Notes under the pieces: generated by a model | Told to the model about the DNA's origin: nothing | What the model saw: only the letters and a program-made list of their open reading frames with translations | Database searches by the model: none | Position numbers and translations under genes: made by a program | Shown: piece after piece, positions 1 through 10,369 of the stretch | How positions within the stretch are numbered: the stretch's first letter is position 1 | How the letters are laid out: the number at the start of each line of letters is the position of its first letter | Origin: Lineus longissimus | Lineage: Eukaryota; Nemertea; Pilidiophora; Heteronemertea; Lineidae | Length of the DNA stretch: 64,000 nucleotides | NCBI RefSeq assembly: GCF_910592395.1 | Contig: NC_088313.1 | Location: forward strand, 3,102,501-3,166,500 | Direction: 5' to 3'

Positions 1-183
1 TTCCTCAGTTTTATTAATGTATGTACTGAAAATAAATCTTCGCGTATCACAAAAACGAAGAGGTGTGAAAATTCCTTGACGGTTTACAATTATTATTTCA
101 CATTCTCCAAACAGACACAACACAATATAGTAGAACCGCCTTGTCACGCTACTATTACATGTACTGCGCGGAGTATGTTTACT

Positions 184-2155
184 TCATTGTCTAGACGCGT
201 AAATTGGTTCTGCAAGAGCAGGTTGTGTGGTCAGGGTCTTTATGGCCAAGTATAAGTGACAGAGCCTTGTGGAGGTATCATAACTAAATGCGTTGAACGT
301 GGAATGGTTGATACAGGCCTGCAAACACACCATCTTCCTGCTGCATGTCTCCGATTGCATGAGTCGAGTCGCGGTGGTAGTTGGGTTGAAAAGTTTCAAG
401 AAGTATTGTTGGCAACCGCGAACTGAAAGTAAGATAAGACGTGCAGTTTACAAACGACTATTAAAGCTGTGCGTATCGATTTACCAGTATACACTACATA
501 TTAGCACTGCAAACTCGGCTGTATCTGGTATGTCGCGTTGCACATTTGAACCAACACATCTTACCCGAAACTGAAGGACAATACACCTACGTTTTCGTAG
601 TTTTTAGCCCAATACTCCTGCACTAAACAGGTCTATTGTATAACCACATGCATTGGTATGGGCCAAGTTGCTCAATATTATAGGCGACAGCGTTGCCGTT
701 GGCGGTTTAGGTCCTAACCTTTCATGCCTTTCCCTCGAACGTCTTTAACTACAATCGCCCTCAGGGCTACCTTCCTGGCGCCAACCTGACCTCCAATGTA
801 TATCCTTTTTGTTGAGAGAAAATAGCTACTGTACTTCTTGATTTTAATCGTCCGCCAATCGTTCCCGGAGAGGCTAAACTGAGATGCCAAACCGTGACCC
901 GTACCTTTATCACTGTGATAACCAGTGAGATCACCAGCTTGGACCTGTAAAGACATAACAGCTTCACGTAGTATAAACACGAGTAGGCAGGGTTGAAAAA
1001 GAGGTAAGTCAGCACACACACGGCGCACAGGGCGACTGGATAGCCATTAGAAGTTGACATTGATATTGCTGATTTGCTCACAATGTCATGCGATTTGATT
1101 TTGTCTCTAGCCCTGCATCTTCTATATTGTTTTTTCAACTCTATACTCTAATTGTAAGTAACCAACGACAAGCCTTTTACTACTAAAACAATAATTGTTT
1201 TAGTATAAATGCGGGTCACTTGCAGAGGGTGTATTAAAATCAAAGGAAAAGTTATGGCGAGCGAGACCAATTACACGAAACCGGGATTGGTCGAAGCAAG
1301 CGGACACAAAAGAAGCATGCAAAGAATTTCTTTATTTAATTGGGCGTTAAGCCATGCGAGAGACATACCCCCCCCCCCCCCCCAGCATTACGATATAAGG
1401 GTTTTATTATATTTTTGATTAATGAAGTACCAATGCCTGATGTACACCGTGTTGGTGTCTTTCCCAGCATGCCCAGCGGATGTTTTCTTGGCTAATATTT
1501 GTTACTTCTTTTTTAGGTGTAAAGGAATAATCCACTTTATGGATAAACATCTCAAATATGTCATATCGTAAATCAAAGTACATTGTAATTAGTTTCATTA
1601 GACAATCGTTCTTGACTCCTGACTGATCAAGCAATAGCTTGATATAGAATTCGTGAGTGACAGGGATTCCTGCTGCAGTGGAAAACAAGTCATGGCGTCG
1701 ATGCGACAGGCAGACTACCAATTATTCAGAAACAAGCAGACAGTTACCTTGAAGGGTATCGAAAACAATGTCTTATTTCCGATCGTAGAGTCTGTAACCT
1801 CTGTTGAGTGTACCAGGTCGAACGCCCTGGAAACCCCAGGGACGGGTCTGAATATATCCACATAGTACGTTTTGCTGTTGATCTTGTTGTACAGTTGCCA
1901 TCCGATAACATATCCTTCTTCTTTGAACGTGTATGGAGCGGCCAAATGGACGATAACCTGACCGCCGTAGCTGCCGGGGAGAGCAGTCGGTTCCTGTCCC
2001 TGAAGATACACATCCTTGCAGTTTGGGACGACAGGGACAGTTGTAAAAATATCGAAAAGCAGGAAACACAATGAGGTAATAAAAACTATTGGGTCAATTG
2101 CAATTCCACTCTGGCAGCTTGACAAACTCGTGATTTCTTCATTAGCAATACACAT
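184..2155 (-). CDS. Secreted PAN/apple-domain protein, array copy 1
   Basis: Three minus-strand exons join in phase: 2155-1748, 944-719 and 422-184 (about 290 codons). The acceptors ctttacag and cttactttcag and the donors after 1748 and 719 are consistent. The protein starts MCIANEEI, then has a hydrophobic stretch at about residues 21-42 that could be a signal peptide or anchor. A W/Y-rich part follows (YVIGWQLYN, YYVDIFRPVPG, then VQAGDLTGYHSDKG) that reads like a beta-sandwich. The last exon begins near RGCQQYFLKLF and has the PAN/apple pattern CLQACINHSTFNAFSYDTST followed by RLCHLY. PAN domains bind proteins or carbohydrates outside cells; the function here is not known. A short extra exon (1672-1604) is possible but ends at a poor donor and is not kept in copy 2. 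The gene is divergent from a TATA-led plus-strand gene. Confidence 0.62.
1368..1383. repeat. Poly-C tract in intron of PAN gene copy 1
   Basis: A run of 16 C residues. The matching tract is 19 C at 11,548-11,566, is interrupted near 21,494-21,518, and is deleted in copy 4. Such runs are length-unstable and easy to misread. Confidence 0.9.
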
Positions 2156-2306
2156 CTCTGCTAAAATATATAATGCGGTAAAATGGTTCCCTCTCCAAAT
2201 TGTACTTCGATTAATGGATCTTGTATTTCAGAACAAATCTATTCCGGTAAGAAAAGTGATTAATTTAATCCGGTCACAGGTTCAGCAATCCCGTTCCAAT
2301 CGGTCA

Positions 2307-2314
2307 TATAAAAA
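2307..2314 (+). promoter_or_regulatory. TATA box of small plus-strand gene, copy 1
   Basis: TATAAAAA lies about 100 bp before the start codon at 2415, leaving room for a transcription start about 30 bp downstream. The motif is kept in all four modules (12,491; 22,438; 31,709). The 260 bp between the two divergent start codons (2155 and 2415) may act as a shared promoter. A short upstream reading frame (MSNSLAID..., from 2371) overlaps the main start codon as ATGA. Confidence 0.55.
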
Positions 2315-2414
2315 GGAAGCGTACTAGTACGGAAACTCTCAAAAGGCAAAGTGCACTACAGACGAGCAGAATGAGTAACTCGCTCGCGATCGACTCTTTA
2401 GTGCGAGAGGTTCT

Positions 2415-2584
2415 ATGACCAGTTTCAAGCCAGGACTGAAGACGCTGCTCTTCTGTGAAAGCGCCCGTGAGCAGGCCTCTTGGGAGTGGGCGCTATACAT
2501 TGTACAAGACACTAATACTAGTGACTTTCAGCACCGAGAAAACGTATCAAGTATCCGCATGGAAAGTATGTATGGCGGCTACGG
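2415..2584 (+). CDS. Candidate first exon of small plus-strand gene, copy 1 (broken downstream)
   Basis: A 170-bp open segment starts MTSFKPGLKTLLFCESAREQ and ends at a near-consensus donor (acgg|gtaagt). No domain is recognised and there is no signal peptide. Support comes from the TATA box upstream, the conserved donor, an open frame in all four modules, and a 3-bp rather than frame-breaking indel in module 2. In this copy the second-exon acceptor seen in modules 2-4 (ctgttacag before GATCCCG) is removed by a deletion near 2,930, so this copy is probably not functional in the same form. Confidence 0.35.
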
Positions 2585-3606
2585 GTAAGTGACACGTAAG
2601 TAGAACATAAAATTGAGCTTCAGCATCGATTTCATCCGTGTGCAATTTGTAAACAGCTGAAGAGATACCTGGCAATGCAAAACCTCTAATTTCTCCAAAA
2701 AAAACACATCAACGTGATCTACAATATTTCTCAAATCATGATATCAAAGAGATAGAAGATGGAAGAGTCTCAATTTAGCTGCAAATGCAAGTTAAATTGT
2801 TCAATTTCATACGTACTGCTTCCCGCATGGAATACAGTTCTTGCGTTTTTCCGTATACTTATACGGTAGCACTTGTCGTGTAAACTACACAAACTAATGA
2901 CGTCGTTCAGAAGGAGTCACTGCGGATGCTTCAGCTTCTTCACAGTTTTCGCAGCTGCCCATTTTGGTCTGCGCCTGGTGGGCAAACATTCTTTATCAAC
3001 TATTTGAAAACTATATATTGAGAAAAGATCACACAAATATAAAAAAAGTGATATAATTTTGAGGAGAACTACTTTGGCCGATTCACTCTGCCACTCGCGC
3101 GACCTCGTCATAATCGTCACGTGGTGACGACGAGGATTGATTTTTCAATAAGGCGACCTGGAATGGTATTCGAAGGACTACGTCCGTTCCCTAGCCTCGT
3201 TGTCCCAAGTAGCCCAACTGATATTAGTTGAAAATTATACCGCAGATCTGGAGAATAAAGGCGTTCCTGAGAATTGTCGAGCTAGTTACTTCGGAAGATC
3301 TGACTTACAAAGAGATTTGTTCTATTGAACGTTGTTGGTATAGTCGAAAGGATGATTTCACGGCGAGGATCATCGTAATAATGCAAACTGTTGGTGTGAT
3401 GGTGACTAGGCGGATACTGCTGTTATCAATTTCTTATCCTAGGTCCATTTGCTGGCTGCAACGCGAGTTGGTCAATAGATGATAGTGATAAATATATAGA
3501 TGGATGTCGTTTGGAAAGATCGATAATTGCTTCTAAAAAGACCATTCAGTTAATCAATTATCGGTAAAACTATCTATTGAATTCTAAATTTTCTATTTCA
3601 CTGCAG

Positions 3607-3672
3607 GTGATCAGGAGGCTCCAGATTCAGACCGAGTTGTTTCTCGCCACAACTGAGACAAAGACACTCTAA
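3607..3672 (+). other. Candidate 3' exon and poly(A) signal, module 1
   Basis: A good acceptor (atttcactgcag) is followed by an open stretch VIRRLQIQTELFLATTETKT ending in TAA. An AATAAA lies at 3,953-3,958. The same acceptor and stop occur at 13,888, 23,795 and 33,111. The phase does not clearly fit the upstream candidate exons, so assignment to the small plus-strand gene is a guess. An open segment just before it (about 3,160-3,330) is broken in module 4. Confidence 0.25.
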
Positions 3673-4483
3673 TATTCTTTGTAGTCCTCTTGATCGATGA
3701 GAAAAGAAGAAATACACTACACCCATACCACTGAAATGTGAAACGGCATTAATACATGTACAATGTAGTTATAGAGATATGAAAAGGTATATTTTCACAA
3801 ATCAACCCCTCAATGAATGCAACTGAGTTGGTCAGTAACCCACCAGCACAGTAGCCAGAATGCAGTATGGCGGTATATGATAATGAAGAGCCTATGTAAC
3901 ATTATGGTTATGAAGATACAACCCACAGGGATGTTTCATTAAACATAATTATAATAAAAATGTCGCACAAGAGAAAGGCCGTTGTCGCTCAACCTGGTTT
4001 ACCCAGGGGTCATTGCGCGCTCCTGAATGCTAATCAAGTAGACCCCGGATGTAGAGGTTGCAGCTTGGTGCCACGCTGGCCTGTGGCTGCTGCCGTTATA
4101 AATATCATGTGACCCGGAACCATCGCACTGACCAATCATGGTTGTTATGCTGAAATGGACATCATTTTGGTACCAGGCCATAATTACCAAATTTCCGACG
4201 ACTGCTTTTTTATGGCGGATTGCGGTCAAACCCTAATCATTTGTTCTAACTGGATTCTTTGCCTGCTTCAAATAAAGTAGCATTGAACCATGTTGGTGCA
4301 GAGGCCCTGGTCATATCAACACCACTGCTGAGGAAATATCTGAATTCTTTTCGGTCATTATTTGGAAGGGATACGGAACAATTCAGTAAAGGGTTATTTC
4401 TATTCTCCGTGCAAAAATGACGTGTAATTTCTTTATATCAAACAACCACCTAAACATGAAACCATGGGCACATTCAGGTATAC

Positions 4484-5483
4484 AATTCAATTCAATTCAA
4501 ATAAGACTTATATAGCGCAATTATCCAATAACGTATGATTGCTCGGCTACGCTTTGAAAACAAAGTCACCATAATCTCGACTTCAGCACCTTTTTGAAGG
4601 TGCTCACAGTTGGAGCATTTCGCACATTCATGTCTAGTCTGTTCCAGAGTTGTGTAGCATACACCACAAAACTTCTGCCACCATATGATGCCAGGCGGTA
4701 CCTGGGTACTTGGAGCAAACCTAGGTTCTGGGACCTCAGGGATCGGCTGGGTTCATACAGTGGCACAATATCTGATAGATAGCATGGGGCAAGGTCAGCT
4801 TTGCACTTAAACAAAAGGAGTGACACCTTGAAGTCAATTCTTTGAGGAATAGGAAGCCAGTGTAGCCTCCTGAGCACGGGTGTAATGTGCTGGTCACGAC
4901 GAGTTCGAGTTATTATCCTGGCTGCATGATTTTGTGTAAGTTGGAGTTTGTGCATTAGGTTCTTGGTAATGCCGGCAAGGAGGCTGTTGCAATATTCTAG
5001 TCTTGTTAACACAAGGGATTGGATAAGGAGTTTAGCTGCACTTTCGGTAAGACAATTGCGTATCCGGCCAATGTTCCGAAGATGGTACGTTGCAGATTTT
5101 ACAACACTATTCACTTGATTTTCCATTGACATTGTTTGATCGAAAAGAACTCCCAGGTTTTTCACTGGTCCTGTTGTCACTTGGACGTCAATCCCTGCTA
5201 CTGAGAGGGACTCTATATTGAGACGGTTCAAAGCTTGCTGAGAGCCAAACAACTTGAGTTCAGTTTTCGTTGGGTTCCCCTTGAGCATGTTCTTGGCTAA
5301 CCAGTCCTGAATCTTGAGCAGGCAGTCCTCTAACTGAACAATTTTCTGCTGTGCTTGCCTATTGGCAATGCAACATAGACTTGAGTGTCGTCAGCGAAGC
5401 CATGACGTTGGGTAGAGAAACTGTCAATCAGGTCGCCAAGTGGTAGGATATAGATAAGGAAAAGAATAGGCCCAAGCATAAGC
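4484..5483 (-). mobile_element. 5'-truncated LINE fragment, module 1
   Basis: Minus-strand reading gives the end of a non-LTR reverse transcriptase: GPILFLIYILPLGDLI, the catalytic FADDTQVYVAL (the FADD box), then LEYCNSLLAGI, HITPVLRRLHWLPIPQRI and SFVVYATQLWNRLD, a layout typical of CR1/L2/Jockey-type elements. It breaks off just upstream of the GPILF motif (about 5,483). It ends 3' with a (TTGAA)n tail that reads as repeated attca on the plus strand near 4,487. It is no longer coding through. The same insertion lies at 14,764-15,766 and 24,668-25,669. Confidence 0.9.
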
Positions 5484-6190
5484 AAGGTACAACACCTTAA
5501 CCTCACTGGTAACACCCTGGGGGACTTCACTGGTAAAGAAGACTTCAAGGATCTGCCAGAGCTAAAGGAACTCCGGTCGAATCATTTTTAGATTTTGTTG
5601 TATGGCCCCACAGGTCCCCGAAGAGAATTGTTTTCCAAAGATGGACCCGTTTTCTTCCTGCACTGATCTCATCCGCATAGGCACCTTGCGGATCTTTCTG
5701 TGGATACTTGGGACCATTGCTGTGGGCGGGAATATCCTCGTACTCCTCCTGAGGATATTGACAAAGGAACCAACGACGGCGAACACCACGATCATCACAA
5801 GCCTCGCCGTGTCCGACCTCCTCATGGGCGTGTACTTGTACATCATCGCGGCAGCGGACACCACATTCAGGGGGTACTACATCGAGGTTGACTGGACCTG
5901 GTGGGAGGTCATCGGATGTAAGATTGCAGGAGTCCTCTCCGTCTTATCAAGCGAGGTGTCCGTCTTCACTTTGACTATCATATCAGTGGATCGTTTCCTG
6001 GTTGTGGTGTTCCCGTTCAGTAAGCAAAAGATCAACTTCAAGAAGGCGAAGATATTGGTGGCATCAATATGGATCCTTGGGGTCATTTTAGCCGGTGCAA
6101 CGTTCTGTGTTGACTACTTGCGACATTCGTACTATTCAAGATTTGGCGTCTGTCTCTCGCTCCAGCTGACATCAGAACCCGCCCCAGGCT

Positions 6191-7125
6191 GCGAAATTTT
6201 TTTCTGCAGGATACTTCTGCCACAGTGTACATCTGACAGCCAATCACAATTGGCGCGATCTTTGACGTCACACTGTTTATTTATGCATGATAATGCAAAT
6301 ACAATGGACGATACCGAGTCGCATGCCGAGTGCCACTTCAACTGTGAATGTGACAATAGTTCATTGTCTGACCCCAATTATGCTCAACTCAAGGTTTGTG
6401 TCGTAGTGTTTAGGAATGAATTGCACAGATTCATTGTAAAATTGATGATATTATGCGTACAAAAGAGGCATCAGCTGATCTGATCGCTACATTGCAGTGC
6501 ATGCATTGATTTGTGAAATTTTAAGGGGCAGTGACACTGCAGTGTTGCCAATGTTGATAATTATTAAAGGGACAGTGTATCCGATGTCTCGCGATTTGTG
6601 AAATTTTAAGGGGCAGTGACACTGACAGTGTTGCCAATGTTGATAATTATTAAAGGGACAGTGTATCCGATGTCTGCTGTTGAAGGTATCAGGCCTATTT
6701 TGGTAGTTTGAACATTGTTGAAGGGCCATTGTATAAAACACATTTTGACAAGCAAACAAAATAAATTGAATGGTGGCGCCACCTATGCATATACAGCAGA
6801 ACTAGTTACACGATTGACAGATAAACATTCAACCTCGGCTATTTTGCCGAGCACAGTGCGCCTTTAACAGACAAGTCCAATAAATACAGTCCACTCGACA
6901 ATGAAAATACATTTTAAGATACTGCAAATAAATATATTTTAGCTAATATACTCCTCTAACCATTTGCTAACTTGTTCTTTCCAAGATTATCAGAACACGT
7001 GGCATTGTTGACATTATTGCGCCATGTGGAAAGATGATGTCAACAAAGACACGTGCTTGCCTTGAATTCTGATTGGCTGTCAGATGTACACTATGGCAGA
7101 AGTATCCTGCAGAAAAAAATTTCGC
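6191..7125. mobile_element. Non-autonomous Mutator-like DNA transposon in receptor copy A
   Basis: The 935-bp element has terminal inverted repeats of about 59 bp, nearly identical, beginning GCGAAATTTTTTTCTGCAGG and ending in the complement. It is flanked by a 9-bp direct duplication ccccaggct (6182-6190 and 7126-7134). The empty site is seen in copies B (16,4xx) and C (26,3xx), where the flanking bases are contiguous. Long TIRs and a 9-bp duplication fit the MULE superfamily. No transposase reading frame is visible. It interrupts the receptor in the second extracellular loop. Confidence 0.92.
6508..6675. repeat. Two-copy tandem repeat inside the MULE-like element
   Basis: A segment of about 85 bp starting gatttgtgaaattttaagg is repeated (6508 and 6593) with few differences. 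It lies inside the transposon and is not present in the other receptor copies. Confidence 0.9.
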
Positions 7126-9811
7126 CCCCAGGCTGGGAGTACTCGGTCGCCATTTTTTTAGGACTCAACCTCGTTGAATTCATGATCATCGCTGTACTAT
7201 ACACTTGGATGTACGTCATCATCAAACGCTCTGCAGATGTGATAAAACACAAGACCAGTCGGAAGAAGGGAGAAAACAAGGAACTAGTCGTTGCCCGCAA
7301 GATGGCGCTGATCATCCTGACTGACTTTGCTTGCTGGATGCCCATCATAATTCTAGGTGAGTAAATATTGGCACATTCGTGTTGAACAGGTTTCAAGCAG
7401 AACAACTACACGTCCACTGGTGTTTGACACTCCCGACTCAAACACCAAATATGTTAATGATAGTGCTCATGTCGAACAAACAGTACCGTTTGAGGAGTAA
7501 ACCAAATCATTGGAGCATATTTCACGATTAATTGGACACCATCGCCACGACTTGGATGCCTCTGTACAAACCCTTTCTGGAATCCATGCATGTAGGTGCT
7601 GACCTCAAACAGGGGCTACCCTGGGGCCCTTTCGGTCGTATAACATTTGTGACAACATGGTAAGATACGAAATCGACTCAAGCTTGTGAGTGTAAACTGG
7701 ATTGTAGTTTAGAGTATCGTAAAAATTATATGTGGCTGATCAGTTCGTAATGCCAAGTTGAGGGAGGAATCATGATAATTCAGTTTTGCGTTTCGCTTTC
7801 AGGTTTGGCTGCGATCTCCGGGAGAGTCACGATCCCTGGTGATGTCTACGCCTGGATTGCAGTATTTGTGCTGCCGATCAACAGCGCTATGAACCCAATA
7901 CTCTACACACTGTCGTCTCTCGATCTCATCAAGTAGGTGACTTGATATTTCCTTTGAATGACTCTTACCTTGAATTATGGGTGCTCTAGATGAGCTATGG
8001 ACGGATTTCATTATGATTTACGGAATAAATCAAGCATTTAAAACCGTGCTTGTGATGTTTAAGGTTACCGTTTCCTGGCTATTCCTGTGGGTTGCACAGT
8101 AGACAACTACAATAAACATACTCGTCATTTCATATTTGCTCCTCAAAAGATTGAGACTCGTATATACGGCTCTTAATCTTCGACCAGCCCTACCAAGTAT
8201 TTCCAATTGAAATGACCATCGGCTGATATAACGTTTTTCTTTTAGACTGATATGTGGAAAGAAAGAACCACAGTTGGAATACTCTGGAAGCACTAGGACG
8301 AATGTGTCTACCCGTAAGTAAAAAGGCTTTTAAAAATAAGTACATAATGTACTTATATCAGATATTGACTTGCGGCTGATCCTCCTCTTCGCTGTCCCCC
8401 AAATGATGCAGGGTAAGAGTGAATCTAGCCCAGCGATGCAGCTGATCTCACTCACTTCCTACGAGTTGATATCTCTATGTCAACTGTAGGATTACGATCC
8501 TGAGTCGTCTGTATTGCAGCACCACTCATGCACTCCAGCGCTCTTTGCATCGCGGGATACAATATCCGCGCAGCGCGTACGGCATCCCGCGTCCTCTCTG
8601 TCGTTTCCCTTCAACAACCTTAGGTTGTCATTCCATCAGTATCTTGGGAAGTTTTGCTAGTTCAGTTCAAGACACGTGTCCAAACCAATTACGCTATTGG
8701 GTTGTTATTCCGTATATTATTTTGGTCACGATTCCTTGGGCCAGGGCAAAATTCTACCCTCATGTTTTCCAAAGATCCAAAACAGATTGAAACTATTTTG
8801 TGGACTAACTGACTAATATCGTGGTAACAATGTCATTTGGAGCTTTTCTTGTTTCTTGACTTTCAGTTGACGAAGATGATGAGGACGGTTCCCCTAAGGT
8901 AGTCAACTGTTACCCAGAGGGCAGTCATCTCCTGCCTTACGTGGTGGAGGAGTCCAATATGCTGAACCTCGCCCACGCCATGAAGACCGAAACGCCCTCA
9001 CTGCCGCTGCGGGACATGCGCAGCGTGCTAAAGGATATGGCCAAAGCCATGGCATCGCTGCATGAAGGAGGCCTGATTGCGAGCAGTGTGACTGTAAATG
9101 ACGTTGGGATAATTGTCAGCAACGGAAATGAGGTAAGACAAGTTGATTTCGGCTACTCTATGAGGATTCATTTTACGAAAGATATTGTCCTTGTGAGCAA
9201 CAGTTTCTGACACAATGTGCTCTTGCTGTCTCTCTTGACAGCCTTGCTGTGACCCACTGGACTGGCCATCACTTGAATTCTTAAAGGGTAACTACCGGCA
9301 AACGCAAGGTAGGTCAGGATAAGTTATGATACACGAAGTTGTCGGTATGGCCGTTTCAGTCTCACTATCGAAACTTTAGACCTACCGCTGAATCAAACAT
9401 GTCTTTTTAGACTTCAAATTTACCTCTTAGTTTCTGCCTATAGTCTTCCTTTAAATGACGCATTTCATGATGCAGTGGCACAAAAGTGCAGGCATCATGA
9501 ACAAAAATCAGCATTGAAGGTGTTATATGGGATCAGTTTTTGTTCACTGTGATAGGATATACCAATTGAGTGCGTCGTTTTAAAAGCTGTTTGAGACTTG
9601 CTTTGGACGAGTAATTTCATGTTAGGTTATCTACTTGACTCGATGTTGCACCACTAGATTCTATAGGCTCTCTAAATTGTATTGGCTCGATATCTTAATT
9701 TCACTTTTACATGTTCGTGTATTCGTGTAGATAGGACAGAATTATATGGCTTTTAAGATGTACGACAATTGATTTGCTTGTTCAACATAGTGTGGCGTTT
9801 GAACTTTATAC

Positions 9812-9962
9812 GAAGCGTCACGATGAAAACGACCACACATCGATGCGTTACTATGGAAAGGACAACAAACCGAGCGTCACTATGGAAAGGACAACGAACT
9901 GAACATCACTATTGAAAGGACAACAAACCGAGCGTCACTATGCAAAGGACAATAAACCGAAT
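9812..9962. repeat. 29-bp minisatellite, module 1 (about 5 copies)
   Basis: Unit cgagcgtcactatggaaagg plus acaacaaac, repeated about five times in the intron before the last candidate receptor exon. The same locus has about nine copies in modules 2 and 3. Confidence 0.93.
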
Positions 9963-10369
9963 AAGAATTGGCGTTATGATGCTAACCTTACCGACACGTT
10001 CTTGCTATAAGCATGCTGTAACTTGATAATTTCCAATACAATATCTATGCGTAACACATATTTCTTTCTAACAGGAGAACCCGGCTTACACACGATATAT
10101 GAGATGATATTCATAGGGCACATCTTCCTCAGATATTATTAATGTATGTACTGAAAATAAAGATCCAGAGGTTTCGCAATCCACCAAAGAAACAAAACCC
10201 GTGAAAATTCTATTTTTCCTGAAATCTTCGCGTATCACAAAAACGAAGAGGCGTGAAAATTCCTTCACGGTTTACAATTATTATTTCACATTCTCCAAAC
10301 AGACACAACACAATTTTAGAACCGCCTTGTCACGCTACTATTACATGTACTGCGCGGAGTATGTTTACT

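Larger units (their letters stand above)
5487..10142 (+). pseudogene. LGR/GRL101-like GPCR with kinase-like tail, copy A (interrupted by transposon)
   Basis: An LRR remnant (5487-5591) reads LQHLNLTGNTLGDF and then ends in a stop. The 7TM exon starts at ATG 5602 and runs to 7356 but is split by a 935-bp insertion (6191-7125). Class A features seen: GN in TM1, LAVSDLLMG in TM2, SVDRF at the end of TM3, TDFACWMP in TM6 and NPILY in TM7; the TM6 form is typical of LGR/GRL101 receptors. Later exons join in phase: 7803-7932 (TM7), 8246-8313, 8867-9132 (kinase-like tail), 9242-9308, 10075-10142. In this copy the 9242 exon stays open (CAA where B and C have TAA) and the frame ends RYY-stop at 10142. 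The tail starts with acidic DEDDEDGSPK and contains ASLHEGGLIASSVTVND, aligning with kinase subdomain VIb but lacking HRD. Ligand unknown. Confidence 0.85.

Noticed and set aside
1604-1672. Extra short exon in the PAN gene
   Set aside because: The acceptor is good but the only possible donor (gtctaa or gtctat) is poor and is lost in copy 2; joining the outer exons directly keeps phase and gives a smoother protein.
5549-5864. Minus-strand frame of 100 codons opposite the receptor
   Set aside because: It mirrors the receptor coding sequence in all three copies and has no independent features.
9812-9962. Possible CRISPR-like array of 29-bp repeats
   Set aside because: There are no unique spacers; the units are directly adjacent and the DNA is eukaryotic, so it is a minisatellite.
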